From Clostridiales bacterium (lineage in GTDB: Bacteria; Bacillota; Clostridia; Oscillospirales; Oscillospiraceae): 64,000 nt of DNA. A program made the translations under genes and the position numbers. The notes beneath the pieces were generated by a model. The model was not told the origin of the DNA and made no database searches. It saw only the letters and a list, made by a program, of their open reading frames with translations. The stretch covers positions 39,807-103,806 of the forward strand of contig QAMJ01000013.1 in assembly GCA_003150355.1 (NCBI GenBank), given 5' to 3'. How positions within the stretch are numbered: the stretch's first letter is position 1; every line of letters begins with the position of its first letter. Shown in pieces: positions 25,503 to 33,994 of the stretch.

Positions 25503-26948
25503 ATGATCGATAACCGTCTGGCGCGAGCCGACGCAACAAAGCTTGACGAGCTGCATGAGATAATGATGGCGCAGGAGAACTCCGAGAGGCTCTGCGACAT
25601 CGGCATGAAGAAGATAAACATCGGCCACGGTGCCGCCGCGGGCATCTGCGATGCGGTAAAGGCGCTCACCGATGGGAAAAAGGTGCTCATGGTCACCGGC
25701 CCGACCGAGATACTCGACACGGCCGGGGCAAACGTCAAGGAAAAAATACTTGCTCTGCTCAAGGCAGAGTATGAGGTCGAATGGCTCGTTATCTCCGAGC
25801 CTGACAGTATAGTCCACGCGACTCCCGAGAACGCCGAAAAGATCCAGGCGCATTTTGAGGGCGTCGACTGCGTCGTCGGCATCGGCGGCGGAACTATCTG
25901 CGACCTGTGCAAATACTCCACCTATTACTACAACAAGGAAAACCCGCTGCCGCTCGTCATCATGCAGACGGCGCTTTCCGTAAATGCGTTCTCCGACAAC
26001 TCCTCCGTTATGCTCTTTAACGGCGTCAAGAGAACCGTTCACTCCCGCTATCCGCTGATACTCATAATCGACATGGACATCATTGCCGCGGCTCCTGCGG
26101 AGATGAACGTCAGCGGCTACGGCGACCTTATCGCGACATGGACAGCTCCCGTCGACTGGTACCTCGGAAACGTCCTCGGCGTGGGGAAGAACTTCCACAC
26201 CGCGCCGTCCGATATGATCCGCACCCAGTGCGAGGAGCTGCTCGAAAACTCCGAAAAGCTTGCAGCCGGTGACAGCAAGGTTCTCGGCGATCTGGCAAAT
26301 GTGCTCACGCTCAGTGGCCTTTCGATGGGGCTTGCGGACGAGAGCTCCCCGGCCTCCGGTTCGGAGCATGTCATGAGCCATCTGATAGACATGGCCTCCA
26401 AGGTGCGCCACACCGGCATCTGCTACCACGGCACGCAGGTCGCGGTATCGGGCATAATCTCCTGCATCATCTGGGATTACCTGCTCAACGAGTTCGACCC
26501 GAGGGCTGTCGACCTCGACTGCTGCTACCCGACGGCTGAGGAGATGGAGCCGAAAGTCAAGGGCGCGTTCGCGTGGCTCGATGAGACGGGCTCTGCTTCC
26601 AACGAGTGCTGGGCGGACTACCAGAAGAAGCTTGCAGCGTGGACGGCGAACCGCAAAAAGTTTGAGGCATTCCTTGCTGACTTCGACGAGTTTAAGGAAA
26701 GAGTCGCGCCGTGGGTCAAGAAGCCCGAGTACATCGCCGAGTGCATGCACAAGGCGAATGCCCCGTGCCGCTACAGCGTGCTGAACTTCCCGGTCGACGA
26801 GAAGACCGTCAGGTGGGCGATCACAAACTGCCACCTGATGCGCAACCGCTTCTCGGTCATCGACCTGCTGCACTTCACCGGAGTGTGGAACGACGAGTTC
26901 GTGCAGATGCTGCTCGACAGAGCGGAAGCGATGGACGCGGGACTGTAA
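25503..26948 (+). CDS. Second glycerol-1-phosphate dehydrogenase-like protein, with long C-terminal extension
   Basis: 482 residues. ATG 25503 follows GGGGA by about 7 bases; the upstream in-frame TTG falls in a hairpin. The dehydrogenase core has the nucleotide loop VVGIGGGTICDLCKY, and likely metal ligands in SGYGDLIATW (Asp), ASGSEHVMSH (His) and CYHGTQVAVS (His). It is about 70 residues longer than its upstream paralogue; the extra part, from about residue 365, is helical and Trp/Lys/Glu-rich. Two divergent family members in one operon suggests oxidation and reduction of related substrates, or a heteromer. Reaction unknown. Confidence 0.8.
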   Translation: MIDNRLARADATKLDELHEIMMAQENSERLCDIGMKKINIGHGAAAGICDAVKALTDGKKVLMVTGPTEILDTAGANVKEKILALLKAEYEVEWLVISEPDSIVHATPENAEKIQAHFEGVDCVVGIGGGTICDLCKYSTYYYNKENPLPLVIMQTALSVNAFSDNSSVMLFNGVKRTVHSRYPLILIIDMDIIAAAPAEMNVSGYGDLIATWTAPVDWYLGNVLGVGKNFHTAPSDMIRTQCEELLENSEKLAAGDSKVLGDLANVLTLSGLSMGLADESSPASGSEHVMSHLIDMASKVRHTGICYHGTQVAVSGIISCIIWDYLLNEFDPRAVDLDCCYPTAEEMEPKVKGAFAWLDETGSASNECWADYQKKLAAWTANRKKFEAFLADFDEFKERVAPWVKKPEYIAECMHKANAPCRYSVLNFPVDEKTVRWAITNCHLMRNRFSVIDLLHFTGVWNDEFVQMLLDRAEAMDAGL

Positions 26949-26960
26949 ACAAAACAAAAA

Positions 26961-26987
26961 GCAGCGGCTGCTTTCGGCAGCCGCTGC
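26961..26987 (+). terminator. Hairpin after the dehydrogenase operon
   Basis: GCAGCGGCTGC, loop TTTCG, GCAGCCGCTGC: an 11-bp perfect stem 12 bases after the stop. An A-rich run precedes it but the T tract is poor (AACTATAT follows). Confidence 0.65.
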
Positions 26988-27020
26988 AACTATATCTGGC
27001 CATAGGCCGGGTGAAATGCA

Positions 27021-27050
27021 ATGTGCGCGCTGCGTATGCAGCGCGCACAT
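27021..27050. terminator. Perfect 13-bp hairpin between convergent genes
   Basis: ATGTGCGCGCTGC (27021-27033), loop GTAT, then its exact complement (27038-27050). It lies 9 bases beyond the end of the minus-strand exonuclease gene. Confidence 0.6.
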
Positions 27051-27059
27051 CATATATTA

Positions 27060-28049
27060 TTACTGCTTTGACGCCGGGCGGTTCTTGCGGTGGGAGTGGC
27101 CGCGGCTGCGGCGGCGCGCCTGCGCGGACTTGGTCTTATAGAAGCTCTGCATGTCCTCATCGGCTTCATAGACGAGCTTGTTTGCAGACCATGTGTTATC
27201 CTCGGTATTCTTGCGGAACTTCGCGCGCACGAGGAATGCGCCGTGCTCGGGGCAGGTGTAGATATTCATATAGCGCTGATCGCCCTGATTGACCCACTTG
27301 AGGCAGGCGGTCTCCCCACCGCAGTGCGGGCAGGCAAGCTTCGTGACGCGCTCGTCGGCAAAGGCGACAGCCTTGCTCTCAAAGCCCTCGAAGCTCTCAT
27401 GGCAGAGTGTGTCCGGTCCTTCATTCTCGACAGGGGGCTTGAAGTTCGGCATGCGCGAGGCGAGGATGCGCGCAGCGTCCGGGTACAGGCGGAGCCCATC
27501 GGCCATATCGAGCCGGGAAGCGACGAGCGCGGTGTTGTACGCGTCGCCCAGAGCGTCATGCGCGACGCGGGTCTGCTCAATCTCGAAATGCTCCATGGCG
27601 CTGGCGAGAGACTTCTGGTTCTTGTCCCCGCCGGTCTGGAGATTATAGATGAGCTGGAGGTTTATCCAGCCGCCGATCCAGTCCCAGTCAAGGTCATGGA
27701 TGATGATGTTCTGCTCCATGATGCGCTGATCGTCATTGCCCCAAGTGATGAAGGTGACCCCGTCCCCGCACCATGCGCGGAACTGCTCGAGCGCGTCGGC
27801 AAAGGCGATGCCGTGAGCCAGACGCTCCTTATCAAAGCCGGTGATCTTCTTGACCTTATAGTGCATACGGCGGAAGTACACGGGCTTGACGTCGATAGTA
27901 AATTCCTCGCCGGGGGTCATGTCCTCCTTGAGCTTGACCGCGCCTATCTCGATTATCTCGCCGCCGAGGTGGATCGGCAGCTTATTGAACACGGAGGACT
28001 TGGAGCTCATCGCCTGATTCCATTCCAAATCCACCACAACATAATTCAT
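27060..28049 (-). CDS. 3'-5' exonuclease family protein (DnaQ/KapD-like, DEDDh)
   Basis: 329 residues from ATG 28049, which has AGAGG 8 bases upstream; the frame extends 21 codons further but without a ribosome site. DEDDh motifs are in order: VVDLEWNQ (Exo I, Asp and Glu), FITWGNDDQRIM (Exo II) and VAHDALGDAYNTALV (Exo III, His and Asp). A C-terminal segment has CPHCGG and a later CPEHG, a likely zinc ribbon, then a strongly basic tail (RRRSRGHSHRKNRP). This resembles the KapD group; the substrate, RNA or DNA, is not established. Single gene, convergent with the dehydrogenase operon. Confidence 0.85.
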   Translation of the reverse strand: MNYVVVDLEWNQAMSSKSSVFNKLPIHLGGEIIEIGAVKLKEDMTPGEEFTIDVKPVYFRRMHYKVKKITGFDKERLAHGIAFADALEQFRAWCGDGVTFITWGNDDQRIMEQNIIIHDLDWDWIGGWINLQLIYNLQTGGDKNQKSLASAMEHFEIEQTRVAHDALGDAYNTALVASRLDMADGLRLYPDAARILASRMPNFKPPVENEGPDTLCHESFEGFESKAVAFADERVTKLACPHCGGETACLKWVNQGDQRYMNIYTCPEHGAFLVRAKFRKNTEDNTWSANKLVYEADEDMQSFYKTKSAQARRRSRGHSHRKNRPASKQ

Positions 28050-28153
28050 AGCAAAAACCTCTGTACAAAATAATTCATCATCTATTATAACATATCCGCC
28101 GCGCATATGCACTACTTTTTTGCGGGTGGGGCTAAGAGATGCCTTAAATACTT

Positions 28154-28182
28154 TTGCCTATTTTATCAGCGTATGTTATACT
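28154..28182 (+). promoter_or_regulatory. Probable promoter of murF
   Basis: TTGCCT (28154-28159), 17 bases, TATACT (28177-28182) with TG one base upstream (extended -10). It lies 28 bases before the murF start. Confidence 0.6.
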
Positions 28183-28209
28183 TAGCGGGTAAAAGAGGGG
28201 GAAAGACCT

Positions 28210-29562
28210 ATGAAGACAATGACAGTTTCACGCGCGGCGGCGATATGCGGCGGCCGCCTTACCCAATACAGCGATGCGCCCATAGGCCGCGCGATAATCG
28301 ACAGCCGTCAGGTGCAGCCGGGGGATATGTTCGTCGCCTACCGGGGAGAGAACGTGGACGGACACCGCTTCATCGCAAAGGCGCTGGAGGCGGGCGCGGC
28401 CTGCTGCCTTGCGGAATATCTGCCGGAGGACGTATCGGGGCCGGTCATACTGGCGGACGACGTTCAGGCGGCGCTTGAGAAAATATGCGCCGAGTACCGG
28501 CGGGGGCTCAGCATACCGGTGATAGGGATAACCGGCAGCGTCGGCAAGACGACGGCGAAGGAAATGATATCGTCCGTGCTCGAACAGCGCATGAACGTGC
28601 TCAAGACGGAGGGGAACCTCAATAATCAGATCGGCGTACCGATGACGGTATCGCGCATCGAGCGGGAGCATGAGGCCGCGGTCATTGAGATGGGCATATC
28701 GGGCTTTGGCGAGATGACGGCGCTTGCGCGGATAGCGCAGCCGACGGTCGCGGTGTTCACGGTGATAGGCCACGCGCACCTTGAGTTTCTGCACGACCTT
28801 GAGGGGGTGTTCCGCGCAAAGACGGAAATGCTCGCCTTCATGCCGGAGGACGGGACGGTCATATATAACGGGGACGACGCGATGCTCTGTAAGCTCGCCT
28901 GCCCGCAGAAGCTCGTGAGCTACGGCCTCGGTGAGGACTGCGCGGTGAAAGCCGCGGACATCGAGCAGCTGACTGATGGGCGCATACGCTGCAGGATAAG
29001 CTATAACGGACGCAGCATCAAAGCGGAGATCCCGGCATATGGGCAGCACATGGTCTACGCGGCGCTCGAGGGCGCGGCGGTCGGCTTCGTGATGGGGCTG
29101 AGCGATGAGGAAATAGAGCGCGGCATCGCGGCGTACAAGACCGTGGGGCGGCGCGGAGTGGTCACGGACACGGGCTTTGTGACGCTGGTGGACGACTGCT
29201 ACAACGCAAACCCCGATTCCATGCGCTGTGCGGTGGATTCGCTTATGAAGCTGCCGGGGCGGCATGTTTGCGTGCTGTCCGATATGCGCGAGATGGGCGA
29301 GGGCTCGGCGCAGATGCACCGGGAGCTCGGCGAGTACGCGCTGAATAAGGGCGTCGACCTCGTCATGGCTTACGGGCCGATGTCAAAATACCTGACGGAG
29401 GCAATGGGCAGCCGCGCGGTGTATTTTGAGACGAAGGCCGCGCTCGTCGCGGCGCTGCCGGAATACATAAAAAAGGGTGACAGCGTGCTTGTAAAGGCGT
29501 CGCTCGGGATGCACCTTGAGCCCGCGGCGGACGCGATAAAGGCCATGACAGGAGAAAAATAG
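28210..29562 (+). CDS. murF: UDP-N-acetylmuramoyl-tripeptide--D-alanyl-D-alanine ligase
   Basis: Adds D-Ala-D-Ala to the UDP-MurNAc-tripeptide, the last cytoplasmic step in making the peptidoglycan pentapeptide. The N-terminal domain has RAIIDSRQVQPGDMFVAYRGE; the ATP loop is GITGSVGKTTAKEMI (about residue 105). EMGISGFGEMTALARIAQP and DDCYNANPDSM are the usual Mur ligase blocks. 450 residues is full length. It is not in a dcw cluster here; only a phosphatase gene follows after 4 bases. Confidence 0.96.
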   Translation: MKTMTVSRAAAICGGRLTQYSDAPIGRAIIDSRQVQPGDMFVAYRGENVDGHRFIAKALEAGAACCLAEYLPEDVSGPVILADDVQAALEKICAEYRRGLSIPVIGITGSVGKTTAKEMISSVLEQRMNVLKTEGNLNNQIGVPMTVSRIEREHEAAVIEMGISGFGEMTALARIAQPTVAVFTVIGHAHLEFLHDLEGVFRAKTEMLAFMPEDGTVIYNGDDAMLCKLACPQKLVSYGLGEDCAVKAADIEQLTDGRIRCRISYNGRSIKAEIPAYGQHMVYAALEGAAVGFVMGLSDEEIERGIAAYKTVGRRGVVTDTGFVTLVDDCYNANPDSMRCAVDSLMKLPGRHVCVLSDMREMGEGSAQMHRELGEYALNKGVDLVMAYGPMSKYLTEAMGSRAVYFETKAALVAALPEYIKKGDSVLVKASLGMHLEPAADAIKAMTGEK

Positions 29563-29566
29563 ACAG

Positions 29567-30277
29567 ATGACCGAGAATAACAAAAGCAGGCCGATAGTGC
29601 TGATCGACCTTGACAACACGATACTGAATTTCGACATTGCCGAGCGCAGCGCGCTCACAACGGCTTTCCGGGAATACGGAATAGAGCCGACGGAGGAGCT
29701 GCTGCGGCGCTACAGCGTCATAAACAAGCGCTACTGGGAGATGCTCGAGCGCGGGGAGATGAGCCGGGAAAAGCTGCTCGTCGGGCGCTTCCAGGAGCTG
29801 TTCGACGAGATAGGCTGCGAAGTCCCCGCAGCCGAGGTGCAGGATCGCTATGAGGAGGTGCTCTCGACCGGGCACTGGTTCATGCCGGGGGCAGAGGAGA
29901 TGCTCGAAGCGCTTTACGGAAAGTGCCGCCTGTTCATCTGCTCAAACGGCAACGCGCAGGTGCAGGACGGGCGGCTCGCAAGCTCCGGGATAGAAAAATA
30001 CTTCGAGGGGATATTTATCTCCGAGCGCATCGGCTACGATAAGCCCGACGCGCGGTACTTCGACGCATGCTTTGCGCGTATACCGGATTTCTCAAAGGAG
30101 CGGGCGATAATGATAGGCGACAGCCTGACTTCGGACATCCGCGGGGGTGTAAACGCAGGGATAAAGACCTGCTGGTTCAACCCCAAAAACGAGGAGAACC
30201 GGAGCGGTTTGAAGCCAGATTACGAGATACGCCGACTTCAACAGATTCCGGGACTTATTGAGCAAATTTTCTGTTAA
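29567..30277 (+). CDS. HAD-superfamily phosphatase, YjjG type
   Basis: 236 residues. Motif I is LIDLDNTILNF (nucleophile Asp near residue 13), motif II FICSNGNAQVQ, motif III Lys in IGYDKPDARYF and motif IV MIGDSLTSDIRGG. The long helical cap between motifs I and II and the overall pattern match YjjG, a house-cleaning nucleotidase for non-canonical pyrimidine nucleotides. Starts 4 bases after murF and probably cotranscribed with it. Assignment to YjjG rather than another subfamily is moderately sure. Confidence 0.85.
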   Translation: MTENNKSRPIVLIDLDNTILNFDIAERSALTTAFREYGIEPTEELLRRYSVINKRYWEMLERGEMSREKLLVGRFQELFDEIGCEVPAAEVQDRYEEVLSTGHWFMPGAEEMLEALYGKCRLFICSNGNAQVQDGRLASSGIEKYFEGIFISERIGYDKPDARYFDACFARIPDFSKERAIMIGDSLTSDIRGGVNAGIKTCWFNPKNEENRSGLKPDYEIRRLQQIPGLIEQIFC

Positions 30278-30319
30278 GATTCAATAAAAAACAGGGAATT
30301 ATTTTGGCGTTTATAACGC

Positions 30320-30415
30320 TTGAAAAAAAACTTTTAAGTGATATAATTACCACACCCTCAGTCGAGGGCGATTTCAGCAGAGCGTTGAAAGCATCAGCGC
30401 TCTGCGTGTTTTTCA
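30320..30415 (+). promoter_or_regulatory. Promoter and short hairpin leader before the mgtC pair
   Basis: TTGAAA (30320-30325), 16 bases, TATAAT (30342-30347). The short transcribed leader has CCTC/GAGG and a stronger stem GCAGAGCG (30377-30384) with CGCTCTGC (30398-30405), followed by GTGTTTTTC. The second stem resembles a terminator and could attenuate mgtC expression. It is too short for a known M-box. Confidence 0.55.
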
Positions 30416-30440
30416 TTACCAATGAATGGAGAACCGTTTG

Positions 30441-31166
30441 ATGCTTGACTGGCTTGAGTATTTAAGACAACTGAATATCTGGTCGATGATGCTGCGGGTG
30501 CTCTGCGCGATGGCCGCGGGAGGACTTGTGGGCTTCGAGCGCGAGAAAAAGGGGCGTCCGGCGGGCTTCCGCACATACATGCTGGTGGCACTCGGCGCGG
30601 CGCTGACGATCATGCTCAGCCAGTACCTCAACCTCATGTTTGAAGGGCCGTGGAAAGAGATCGGCGACAGCCTTGGGATAAAGACAGACGTGTCCCGTCT
30701 CGGTGCACAGGTCATCAACGGCGTAGGCTTTCTCGGCGCGGGGACGATAATCGTCACGGGCCGCCGCGAGGTCAAGGGGCTGACGACCGCTGCGGGACTG
30801 TGGGCCTCGGCCTGCATGGGTCTCGCTATCGGCGCGGGCTTCTATGAGTGCATGCTGATAAGCTTCCTGCTGATAGTGATGAGCATGAAGTTCCTGCCGT
30901 ACATTGAGAACCTTATCATGTCAAAGGCAGTGAATATGTCGATATACGTAGAGGTCGACAATATAGAAAACCTCGGCAGCGTCCTGGGCTTTCTCAAGCG
31001 CGAGGAGGTGCGGATCTACGAGGTGGAGCTGGACAAGCAGCAGAACGATCATGTCTCGCAGATAAACTCACTGCTGTCGATCCGCCTGCCGATGCGCTGC
31101 CAGCACACCGAGCTTCTGGCGGCACTGTCCACGCTCGATGGCGTGATATCCATAGAAGAGGTCTGA
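30441..31166 (+). CDS. MgtC/SapB-family membrane protein, first of a tandem pair
   Basis: 241 residues from ATG 30441, which has TGGAGA 9 bases upstream; the earlier ATG 30426 has no ribosome site. The signature AGGLVGFEREKKGRPAGFRT is followed by four or five helices and the GVGFLGAGTIIV and GLTTAAGLWASACMGLAIGAGFY segments. The last 80 residues form a soluble ACT-like domain (MSIYVEVDNIENLGSVLGFL). MgtC proteins help cells at low magnesium and modulate the F-ATPase in Salmonella; here the role is inferred. Confidence 0.9.
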   Translation: MLDWLEYLRQLNIWSMMLRVLCAMAAGGLVGFEREKKGRPAGFRTYMLVALGAALTIMLSQYLNLMFEGPWKEIGDSLGIKTDVSRLGAQVINGVGFLGAGTIIVTGRREVKGLTTAAGLWASACMGLAIGAGFYECMLISFLLIVMSMKFLPYIENLIMSKAVNMSIYVEVDNIENLGSVLGFLKREEVRIYEVELDKQQNDHVSQINSLLSIRLPMRCQHTELLAALSTLDGVISIEEV

Positions 31167-31179
31167 GGAGGCGAAGGAC

Positions 31180-31875
31180 ATGCTTCATATTTTTGATTTT
31201 GCGCGTGAAATGAATACTCTCGCGGTCGCATTCCGCCTTGTCCTCGCCGTGCTCTGCGGCGGGCTCATAGGCATTGAGCGCGAATACAAGCGCCGCCCGG
31301 CGGGCTTCCGCACGCATATACTGATCTGCCTCGGCGCGGCGATGACGACGCTGACGAGCCAGTACATGTTCCTGACGATGCACCTGTATACGGACGTCGC
31401 GCGTCTCGGCGCGCAGGTCATTGCCGGTATAGGCTTCATAGGCGCGGGGACAATAATCGTCACAAAGCGCCAGCGCGTCAAGGGCCTGACGACCGCCGCC
31501 GGGCTCTGGACGGCCGCGATAATCGGCCTTGTCTGCGGCGCGGGCTATGTCGAGTGCGCGATATTCGCGACGGCGATGGTGCTGGTGGCGGAGCTGCTGC
31601 TGATAAAGATAGAGTACCGCTTCGCCAGGAAGATAAACGACGTGAACCTCTACGTCGAATATGCCCATGCGGAGGTCATTGAGAACATCCTGCGCGCCAT
31701 ACGCGACAAAGGCATAAAGCTCGGCGGGATCGAAATAAACCGCATCGCGGGCAAGGACGACGAGCACCACTACTGCGCCGTCATCACCATGCGCGCGAAC
31801 AAGAAGCAGATGGACGAGGACGTCATCAAGGAGCTCAACGGTATTGAGGACGTGCTCACAGTCGAAGAGCTGTAA
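31180..31875 (+). CDS. MgtC/SapB-family membrane protein, second of a tandem pair
   Basis: 231 residues, clear paralogue of the gene just upstream: GLIGIEREYKRRPAGFRTHI, GIGFIGAGTIIVTKRQRVKG and GLTTAAGLWTAAIIGLVCGAGY align segment by segment. The C-terminal soluble domain (VNLYVEYAHAEVIENILRAIR) has diverged more. AGGAGGCGAAGGAC precedes the ATG. Two adjacent diverged copies suggest a heteromer or two conditions of use. It ends at a strong terminator shared with the next gene. Confidence 0.9.
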   Translation: MLHIFDFAREMNTLAVAFRLVLAVLCGGLIGIEREYKRRPAGFRTHILICLGAAMTTLTSQYMFLTMHLYTDVARLGAQVIAGIGFIGAGTIIVTKRQRVKGLTTAAGLWTAAIIGLVCGAGYVECAIFATAMVLVAELLLIKIEYRFARKINDVNLYVEYAHAEVIENILRAIRDKGIKLGGIEINRIAGKDDEHHYCAVITMRANKKQMDEDVIKELNGIEDVLTVEEL

Positions 31876-31893
31876 GAGAAGCAGAAAAAACAT

Positions 31894-31928
31894 AAGCCGC
31901 CCCCGCGGAAGCTACGCGGGGGCGGCTT
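31894..31928. terminator. Bidirectional terminator
   Basis: AAGCCGCCCCCGCG (31894-31907), loop GAAGCTA, exact complement 31915-31928. It lies between the mgtC pair and the minus-strand regulator. Confidence 0.88.
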
Positions 31929-31930
31929 GC

Positions 31931-32188
31931 TTATTTCCCGTTCCTGAACTCAAGCAGCTTATACGGCTCGACGCCAAGCGCGTCGGCGAGATTGAAAAGC
32001 AGCTCCAGCGAAATGGGACGGCAGAGATTCGGCGCTTCTATCGCGCCCATGTGCGGGCGGCTTATCCCGGCCTTTTCCGCAAGCTGCTCCTGCGTAAGCC
32101 CCGCGTGCTTGCGGTAATAGGCAATGTTGTACCCAAGCTCGATGTAACGCTGCCTGTTATCAGCCTTTGTCATTTCCTGTTCCGACAT
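31931..32188 (-). CDS. Small XRE-family helix-turn-helix regulator
   Basis: 85 residues from ATG 32188, which has AAGGAG 9-10 bases upstream; a longer frame to 32239 lacks a ribosome site. Five-helix Cro/C1-type domain: LGYNIAYYRKHAGLTQEQLA then KAGISRPHMGAIEA, with SLELLFNLADALGV after it. No extra domain is present. It ends directly at the shared terminator. Its targets are unknown; it may control itself, as small XRE proteins often do. Confidence 0.88.
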   Translation of the reverse strand: MSEQEMTKADNRQRYIELGYNIAYYRKHAGLTQEQLAEKAGISRPHMGAIEAPNLCRPISLELLFNLADALGVEPYKLLEFRNGK

Positions 32189-32239
32189 ACAGAGCCACTC
32201 CTTTTCCTGAGTATATTTTATGCGGAGCGGCGCTGGCAT

Positions 32240-32399
32240 TAAATAATTTTACAATTAACTGTTGATATTTGAGAAATAACAGTATATAGTTTAGCCATAA
32301 TAGACGCGGCTTTTTGCGGAAGCTGCGCGCAATGGACTGCCGCGATATATTGCAGCAGTCCGGATCTTATCGGAACCGCTGCGAAAAGCAGCGGTTCTT
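32240..32399. other. Non-coding gap with tandem hairpins
   Basis: Holds GGACTGC/GCAGTCC (about 32334-32362) and GAACCGCTGC-GAAAA-GCAGCGGTTC (about 32370-32395). The second starts the 3' end region of the convergently placed LCP gene. No gene seen. Confidence 0.5.
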
Positions 32400-33656
32400 T
32401 CACGTTGTTATGAGCCAATCGTCATTCGAGGGAGTGGATGAGGGAAGCGGCGGGAGCGTCGGCTCGGGCTCCGGCTCCTCCTCAGGCTCTTCTGCCGGTT
32501 CCTCCTCAGGTTCCTCGTAGTAATCATCACCGGTGTACTCATCTTCAGAGTCCTCAGCCGGGGCTTTGCCGCCGCCCATGCTGAAGTAGCCCACGCCGTT
32601 GAGCACGCCTGTGCAGCAGACGCTGCCGTTATAGAGATACACAAGGTCGAGCATCCCCTCGGTGACAGGCGTTGAGTAGGGATTGATGCAGTCGTTCACC
32701 ATCGCGAGCCAGTCATAGAGGTCGAGGAAGGTGTAGCTCAGATTCTGCACGGTCATGGGAGTGTTCGGCGCGGTATAGAAATTGATATCCTCGCTTGAGC
32801 ACATCATGAGCTGGCGCGCAAAATACGCCATGTTTGCCGCGGTGAGGTTCGTGTCCATGCTCCCGGCAAGGATGCTTATCACCTTTGAGGCGTTCGGTAT
32901 GCTGCCCTGACTGAGAAACTGCTCCGCCGCGGCCTTGAGGAAATCGTGCTGCACATTTATCCTGTCAAGGTCACCGTTCATATAGCCGTAGCGGAAGCGC
33001 ACGAGCCCCATGGCCTGCTCGCCGTCAAGGAGCTGATAGCCCGGCTCAAGGTCGATGACAGGGCCGCCGTCATAATACAGGCGCTCCGGGACATCGTACC
33101 ATATCCCGCCCATTGCGTCGACCGCCTCTATAAAGGCGGTCAGGTCGAGCACGGCGTAGCAGTCCACGTCAAAGCCCGTCAGCTTGCGCACATGGCGGCG
33201 CAGCGCCTCGATGCCGTCGTTGCCGTTGTTGCGCGCGCCCCAATAGACGCTGTTTATCTTCCTCACGGGAGTGTCGACATTGATGAGGGTGTCGCGCGGG
33301 ATGCTAACGGCGTTGAGAGTATGGCGCACGGTGTCGAGCTTTGCGACCATGATGGTGTCGGTATTGCCGGTGCCGTCGTCATTGCCGACGAGGAGAATGG
33401 TATACACCCCGTCCTGACGGCTCGTGCTGAATGCCGTGCCTCGCTCCATCCCGCTGCCAGAGGGCGACGGGCTCTGCTGCGGAGTGCTCGTCTGCTCATC
33501 GGGCGTGTGCAGCGTGCCGCCGAGCTTCTCCGGTTCCGCCGCCGTCGCCGGGGGCTTCTCCCAAAGCATATATACGCTCACCGCGGTGATCGCCAGTACC
33601 GCCGCCGCGCCAAGCGCAGTCAAAATTATCCTGACGGCTCTGCGTTTTTTATCCAT
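32400..33656 (-). CDS. LytR-CpsA-Psr (LCP) family cell-wall polymer ligase
   Basis: LCP enzymes transfer teichoic-acid-type or capsular glycopolymers from the undecaprenyl carrier to peptidoglycan. 418 residues: a short basic cytoplasmic start, one transmembrane helix (residues 10-31), a Pro/Ser-rich linker, then the LCP core with YTILLVGNDDGTGNTDTIMV, SIPRDTLINV (Arg binding the pyrophosphate), KINSVYW and LLDGEQAMGLVRFRYGYMNGDLDRINVQHDFL (conserved Arg/Asp set). The last 60 residues are a Glu/Pro-rich disordered tail. Single gene. Confidence 0.93.
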   Translation of the reverse strand: MDKKRRAVRIILTALGAAAVLAITAVSVYMLWEKPPATAAEPEKLGGTLHTPDEQTSTPQQSPSPSGSGMERGTAFSTSRQDGVYTILLVGNDDGTGNTDTIMVAKLDTVRHTLNAVSIPRDTLINVDTPVRKINSVYWGARNNGNDGIEALRRHVRKLTGFDVDCYAVLDLTAFIEAVDAMGGIWYDVPERLYYDGGPVIDLEPGYQLLDGEQAMGLVRFRYGYMNGDLDRINVQHDFLKAAAEQFLSQGSIPNASKVISILAGSMDTNLTAANMAYFARQLMMCSSEDINFYTAPNTPMTVQNLSYTFLDLYDWLAMVNDCINPYSTPVTEGMLDLVYLYNGSVCCTGVLNGVGYFSMGGGKAPAEDSEDEYTGDDYYEEPEEEPAEEPEEEPEPEPTLPPLPSSTPSNDDWLITT

Positions 33657-33853
33657 GTTTTCGCCTTTCCGACCTGTCTGTGCGGTCTGCGCCGCCGGAT
33701 AGAGCCGCGCGGCGCGTTGTTGTCATAGGGAATTATTTCCGTTACAGGCAGGTTTTATAACTGCCGTGCATAAAAATGCAACAAAGTTTTTGCGGCAAAG
33801 GTCAAAGGCAATAGTGCAAAAGGCCAAAAGAAAAATTTGATGCGAAAAAGGTA

Positions 33854-33882
33854 TTGACTTCAGCGACTAAAAGTGCTAAAGT
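33854..33882 (+). promoter_or_regulatory. Promoter of the aromatic-leader ABC operon
   Basis: TTGACT (33854-33859), 17 bases, TAAAGT (33877-33882) with TG one base upstream (extended -10). Transcription would begin near 33889, about 20 bases before the leader peptide start. Confidence 0.7.
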
Positions 33883-33910
33883 CTGCACCATCAAACAGGG
33901 AGGCAAAGTC

Positions 33911-33994
33911 ATGATAAAGTTCGTCTTTGCAGTTGCATATGGCTTTTACTATTACTTTTTTATGTCGAGTAATAGAAGTTTGTGCTGCAATTAG
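33911..33994 (+). CDS. Phe/Tyr-rich leader peptide (attenuation peptide)
   Basis: A 27-codon frame with an excellent ribosome site: AGGGAGG (33897-33903), 7 bases before ATG. Nine of the first 17 residues are aromatic: Phe at 4, 6, 12, 16 and 17, and Tyr at 10, 13, 14 and 15, including the run FYYYFF at codons 12-17. There is no Trp. The stop TAG is at 33992. This is the architecture of pheL-type leaders: a ribosome starved of charged tRNA-Phe or tRNA-Tyr would stall at codons 12-17. The peptide is expected to have no function beyond being translated. It was found by reading the leader; it is too short for usual gene finders. Confidence 0.85.
   Translation: MIKFVFAVAYGFYYYFFMSSNRSLCCN

Noticed and set aside
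24105..26948. Archaeal-type ether lipid pathway
   Set aside because: Dehydrogenases are AraM-like, but no prenyltransferase of the PcrB/GGGPS type is nearby; the TIM barrel at 22.9 kb does not read like one.
24492..27053. 853-codon open frame opposite the two dehydrogenase genes
   Set aside because: Spans two real genes and the spacer between them; composition-driven artefact.
30350..30440. M-box riboswitch upstream of mgtC
   Set aside because: The leader is far shorter than an M-box and lacks its conserved loops.
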